Assembly (NCBI GenBank): GCA_903822435.1
Contig: CAIJPE010000397.1
Span: 1-64,000 of the forward strand
Length of the DNA stretch: 64,000 nt
DNA from: an uncultured beta proteobacterium
GTDB lineage: Bacteria; Pseudomonadota; Gammaproteobacteria; Burkholderiales; Burkholderiaceae_C
Direction of reading: 5' to 3'
This document shows positions 60,142 to 64,000 of the stretch, piece after piece. The notes below the pieces were generated by a model, which did not search any database, was not told the DNA's origin, and saw nothing but the letters and a program-made list of their open reading frames with translations. The translations under genes were made by a program, and so were the position numbers. Within the stretch, counting starts at the first letter, position 1, and every line of letters starts with the position of its first letter.

Positions 60142-60293
60142 CGATTTTCCTCAGTGAAATAATTTCCAAGCATATTGTAGAGCCCGGGACGCACCATAAG
60201 TTTCAGCGTTGGCTGCTCAACAGCGCCTGAATTTAACGCCTTGCGGCGCGCCTTGCCCCAGATCAAGAAAGATGGCGGCAATAAGCGGGGTTT

Positions 60294-61553
60294 TCAACGC
60301 CTTTCCCAAACGGCCGCAAAAAAACCGTCGGTGCGGTGCAGGTGCGGCCACAGCCGCAGGTAGGGGCCCGACACGATCCCCGGAGCGGCGTCCACGTGCG
60401 CCGCGAGCAGCGCCTCCTCGGCCGGCACCGGCACGAAATCCGCGGCCCGCTCGGCCGTGAAGGCATCGGCCACGGCCTCGTTCTCGGCATTCAGCAGGCT
60501 GCAGGTGGCGTACACCAGGCGGCCGCCAGGCTTGATCAGGCGCGAGGCGCTGGCCAGGATGGCCATTTGCTTGGCCTGCAGGTCCTTGACCGTCTGGGGC
60601 GACTGTCGCCACTTCAGGTCGGGATGGCGGCGCAGCGTGCCCAGGCCGGAACAAGGCGCGTCCACCAGCACCCGGTCGATCTTGCCGGCCAGGCGCTTGA
60701 CGCGGTCGTCGCGCTCGTGTGCCAGTTGCGCCGGGTGCACGTTGGACAGCCCGCTGCGCGCCAGCCGCGGCTTCAGGGCGTCCAGCCTGTGGCCGGACAC
60801 GTCGAAGGCGTAGAGCCGCCCCGTGTTGCGCATGGCCGCACCCAGCGCCAGGGTCTTGCCGCCGGCTCCGGCGCAGAAATCCACCACCATCTCGCCGCGC
60901 TTGGCATCCATCAGCAGGGTCAGCAACTGGCTGCCTTCGTCCTGCACTTCCACGTGGCCCTGGATGAACAACGGCAGCTTGTTCAGCGCCGGCTTGCCCT
61001 CCAGACGCAGGCCCCAGGGCGAATGTGGCGTGGGCTCGGATGCAATGCCGGCCTCGGCCAGCGCCTGGCGCACCTCGTCGCGCTTGGCCTTCATGGTGTT
61101 CACGCGCAGGTCCAGCGGCGCCGGGTCGGCCAGGGCCTGCACCAGGGGCCAGAATGCCTCGCCCAGCGACTCGCGCAGCGCGTGGGCCAGCCAGTCGGGC
61201 AGGTTGTGGCGCAGCTTCTCGGGCAGCGTGGCGCGGTCGACCTGCGCGGCAGCGGCAGCCCAGGTCTGCTCGTGCGGGCTCAGGGCGGCGCGCAGCGTGG
61301 CGTCACCGCCTTGCCAGGCGAGGATGGCCAGGCGGCGCTCCATGAGGCCCGGGCCGCCTTGCGCCAGGTGCTGGTACAGCAGGCGCTGCCGCAGGATCGT
61401 GTAGGCCGTCTCGGCCAGGGCGTGGCGTTCACGCGAGCCGAGGTCACGGTGCTTGTGGAAGAAGGCGGAAACCGTGATGTCGGCGGGCTGATCGAGCTTC
61501 AGCACGGCGCGCAACAACTCGGTGCTCAGGTCCAGCAGGGCAGCGGGGTGCAT
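60294..61553 (-). CDS. RsmB/NOP family class I SAM-dependent RNA methyltransferase
   Basis: VDFCAGAGGKTLALGAAM, LVDAPCSGLGTLRRHPDLKW, GGRLVYATCSLLNAENEAV. Confidence 0.92.
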   Translation of the reverse strand: MHPAALLDLSTELLRAVLKLDQPADITVSAFFHKHRDLGSRERHALAETAYTILRQRLLYQHLAQGGPGLMERRLAILAWQGGDATLRAALSPHEQTWAAAAAQVDRATLPEKLRHNLPDWLAHALRESLGEAFWPLVQALADPAPLDLRVNTMKAKRDEVRQALAEAGIASEPTPHSPWGLRLEGKPALNKLPLFIQGHVEVQDEGSQLLTLLMDAKRGEMVVDFCAGAGGKTLALGAAMRNTGRLYAFDVSGHRLDALKPRLARSGLSNVHPAQLAHERDDRVKRLAGKIDRVLVDAPCSGLGTLRRHPDLKWRQSPQTVKDLQAKQMAILASASRLIKPGGRLVYATCSLLNAENEAVADAFTAERAADFVPVPAEEALLAAHVDAAPGIVSGPYLRLWPHLHRTDGFFAAVWERR

Positions 61554-61581
61554 GGGGTTGGCTTGGGTCTCGGCAAGGTTT

Positions 61582-62208
61582 TCAGATCCAGATCTGGGAA
61601 GCACCGGCGGTGTGGGCCACCCGGGCGCCGTCGATGCGCAACTGGCCTTCGACGAACCAGCGCACCGACAACGGGTAGATCACATGCTCGGTGGCCAGCA
61701 CGCGGGCAGACAAGCGGTCTTCGTCGTCTGAGGGGTGCACGGGCACCACGCTTTGCATGACGATGGGGCCGTGGTCGAGTTCGGCCGTCACGAAGTGGAC
61801 CGTGGCGCCCACCGCCTTGCACCCGGCTTCCAGCGCGCGCCGGTGCGTGTGCAGGCCCGGGAAGGCCGGCAGCAGCGACGGATGGATGTTCATCAGCCGG
61901 CCCGCATAGCGGCCCACGAAATCGGCGCCCAGGATGCGCATGAAGCCGGCCAGCACCACGAGATCGGGTGCGCAGGCGTCGACGGCGTGGGCCAGCGCCG
62001 CGTCGAAGCCCGCGCGGCTGCCATGGGCGGTGTGCTCCACCACCGCCGTGGCAATGCCGTGCTGGCGGGCGAAATCCAGGCCCTGGGCGTCGGCCCGGTT
62101 GGCAATGACGGCCACCACGCGGGCCGGCCAGCCCTGCTCGGCGCAGGCCTGGACGATGGCCTGCATGTTGGAACCGCGGCCGGAGATGAGGATGACGATG
62201 CGCTTCAT
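61582..62208 (-). CDS. purN: Phosphoribosylglycinamide formyltransferase
   Basis: ILISGRGSNMQAIV, LAGFMRILGADFVGRYAGRLMNIHPSLLPAFPGLHTHRRALEAG. Confidence 0.96.
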   Translation of the reverse strand: MKRIVILISGRGSNMQAIVQACAEQGWPARVVAVIANRADAQGLDFARQHGIATAVVEHTAHGSRAGFDAALAHAVDACAPDLVVLAGFMRILGADFVGRYAGRLMNIHPSLLPAFPGLHTHRRALEAGCKAVGATVHFVTAELDHGPIVMQSVVPVHPSDDEDRLSARVLATEHVIYPLSVRWFVEGQLRIDGARVAHTAGASQIWI

Positions 62209-62336
62209 GGGGGCCGGCAGTGTAGGCGTTGCGGGCGCTGCGCGGTGGGTGGCCTGCACATCGCTCGCGGGCCGGCCCCCTTCCCTGAGACAATCAGAGC
62301 GTCATCCCACCGGGCATCAAGCCCCGCCGCCACACC

Positions 62337-63545
62337 ATGCGATCGCGAGTTCTCTCCGGCATGCGCCCCACGGGCGCCCTGCACCTCGGCCACTACCACG
62401 GCGCCCTGAAGAACTGGGTGCGGCTGCAGGACGAGTACGAATGCTTCTACTTCGTGGCCGACTGGCACGCCCTGACCACGCACTATGAAGAGCGCAGCGT
62501 GATGGAGCGCTACGTGTACGACATGGTGATCGACTGGATCGCCGCCGGCCTGGACCCCGAGCGCTGCACCATCTTCATCCAGAGCCGCATTCCCGAGCAT
62601 GCCGAGCTCTTCACGCTGCTGGCAATGGGCACGCCGCTGGGCTGGCTGGAGCGTGTGCCCACCTACAAGGACCAGATCGACAAGCTCAAGGACCGCGACC
62701 TCGCCACCTACGGCTTCCTGGGCTACCCGCTGCTGCAGGCGGCCGACATCCTGATCTACAAGGCCGCAGGCGTGCCGGTGGGCGAGGACCAGGCCTCTCA
62801 CGTGGAGCTCACCCGCGAGGTGGCCCGCCGCTTCAACAACCTGTACGGCCGCGCCCCCGATTTCGAAGCCCAGGTGGCCGCGACACTGGCCAAGCTGGGC
62901 AAGGACGACGCGCGCTACTTCGAAAGGCAGCGCAAGGCCTTCGGCGAAACCGGCGCACCCGAGGCGCTGGCCAAGGGCGAGGCGATCGTGGCCAAGGCCG
63001 CGGCGGGCGTGGCGGGCTGGACGGCCGACGACAGCGAGCTGTTGCTGGGCCACTTGAAGGGCGCCGGCAAGAGCATCCTGACGGAACCGCAGGCCCTGCA
63101 CACCGAGGTCGCCAAGCTGCCGGGCCTGGACGGCGCCAAGATGAGCAAGAGCTACGGCAACGCCGTGCTCATGCGCGACAGCCCCGAAGAGGTGACGAAG
63201 AAGATCCGCGGCATGACCACCGACCCGGCCCGCGTGCGGCGCACCGACCCGGGCACCCCCGAGAAATGCCCCGTGTGGCAGTTCCACCAGGTCTACAGCG
63301 ACGCACCGACCAAGGAGTGGGTGGTCAAGGGCTGCACCACCGCTGGCATCGGCTGCCTGGACTGCAAACAGCCGGTGATCGACGCCATCGTCCAGGAACA
63401 GTCGCCCTGGCGCGAGCGCGCCGAGCGGTACCTGACCAACCCCAAGCAGGTGCACTGGATCGTCGAGATGGGCACCGAGCGCGCGCGCACGGTGGCCCGA
63501 CAAACGATGAAGGACGTCCGCACGGCCATGGGCATCAGCTACTGA
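62337..63545 (+). CDS. trpS: Tryptophanyl-tRNA synthetase
   Basis: RVLSGMRPTGALHLGHYHGALKNW; GAKMSKSYGNAV (KMSKS). Confidence 0.96.
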   Translation: MRSRVLSGMRPTGALHLGHYHGALKNWVRLQDEYECFYFVADWHALTTHYEERSVMERYVYDMVIDWIAAGLDPERCTIFIQSRIPEHAELFTLLAMGTPLGWLERVPTYKDQIDKLKDRDLATYGFLGYPLLQAADILIYKAAGVPVGEDQASHVELTREVARRFNNLYGRAPDFEAQVAATLAKLGKDDARYFERQRKAFGETGAPEALAKGEAIVAKAAAGVAGWTADDSELLLGHLKGAGKSILTEPQALHTEVAKLPGLDGAKMSKSYGNAVLMRDSPEEVTKKIRGMTTDPARVRRTDPGTPEKCPVWQFHQVYSDAPTKEWVVKGCTTAGIGCLDCKQPVIDAIVQEQSPWRERAERYLTNPKQVHWIVEMGTERARTVARQTMKDVRTAMGISY

Positions 63546-63557
63546 GAGCCGCGGATC

Positions 63558-64000
63558 ATGAAAGAACTGCAGACGATTGAACTGAATCCCCCGGGCGAGG
63601 TGCGCTCGGTGGTCATCATCCTTCACGGCCTGGGGGCGGACGGCACGGATTTCCTGCCGATGGCCGATGAGCTGAAGCTGGAAGCGGTAGGGCCGGTGCG
63701 CTTCCTGTTTCCGCGGGCGCCGGTGCGGCCGGTGACGATCAACGGCGGGCATCCGATGCGGGCCTGGTACGACATCCTCACGGCCGACCTGGTGCGGCGC
63801 GAGGACGAGGCCGGGCTGCGGGAATCCATCCGGCTGGTGCACGCGCTGATCGACCGCGAGGTGGCACGCGGCGTGCCGGCCGAGCGCATCGTGCTGGGCG
63901 GCTTCTCGCAAGGGTGCGCCATCACGCTGGGCGCCGGCTTGCGCTACGGAAAGCGGCTGGCCGGGCTGGTGGGGATGTCGGGCTACATGCCGCTGCCCGC
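63558..64000 (+). CDS. Carboxylesterase/phospholipase-like alpha/beta hydrolase (truncated at window end)
   Basis: VVIILHGLGADGTDFLPMADEL, nucleophile elbow LGGFSQGCAI; open through the end of the window. Confidence 0.9.
   Translation, partial: MKELQTIELNPPGEVRSVVIILHGLGADGTDFLPMADELKLEAVGPVRFLFPRAPVRPVTINGGHPMRAWYDILTADLVRREDEAGLRESIRLVHALIDREVARGVPAERIVLGGFSQGCAITLGAGLRYGKRLAGLVGMSGYMPLP

Overview
High-GC chromosomal window with the gene content of a Burkholderiales-type betaproteobacterium. It is almost fully coding, and most of it is core or housekeeping sequence: smc/zipA-like, queF, dapC-dapD, a PilU-type ATPase, prmB, ohrR-ohr, lexA, msrA, gcdH, purL, map-glnD-mnmH, a Liv-type ABC importer, phaC-phaA-phaB, pgeF, a degenerate GGDEF/EAL receptor, a desaturase, an RsmB-like methylase, purN and trpS. 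The most interesting part is an apparent accessory block at about 1-11961. It holds the C-terminal tail of a possible AtzH/HpxZ-like protein, a Dpp-type ABC importer (no binding protein in the window), an FCD-type GntR regulator, and a BMP-family ABC importer whose genes are interleaved with a formamidase-like nitrilase-superfamily amidase and two different isochorismatase-fold cysteine hydrolases. One hydrolase strongly resembles biuret hydrolase (BiuH); the other is a candidate triuret hydrolase (TrtA-like) or related enzyme. I read this as a candidate ureide/oligo-urea (triuret, biuret, carboxybiuret) uptake and degradation locus inserted next to zipA/smc. Other sequence-level observations: tandem LexA boxes before lexA, a perfect inverted repeat before ohrR, a palindromic candidate GntR operator, overlapping leader hairpins before a Cache-domain gene, a tandem pair of related uncharacterised small proteins, and a complete SET plus post-SET protein. 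No tRNA, rRNA, CRISPR array or transposase was identified by eye. Family assignments come from motif recognition without database searches.
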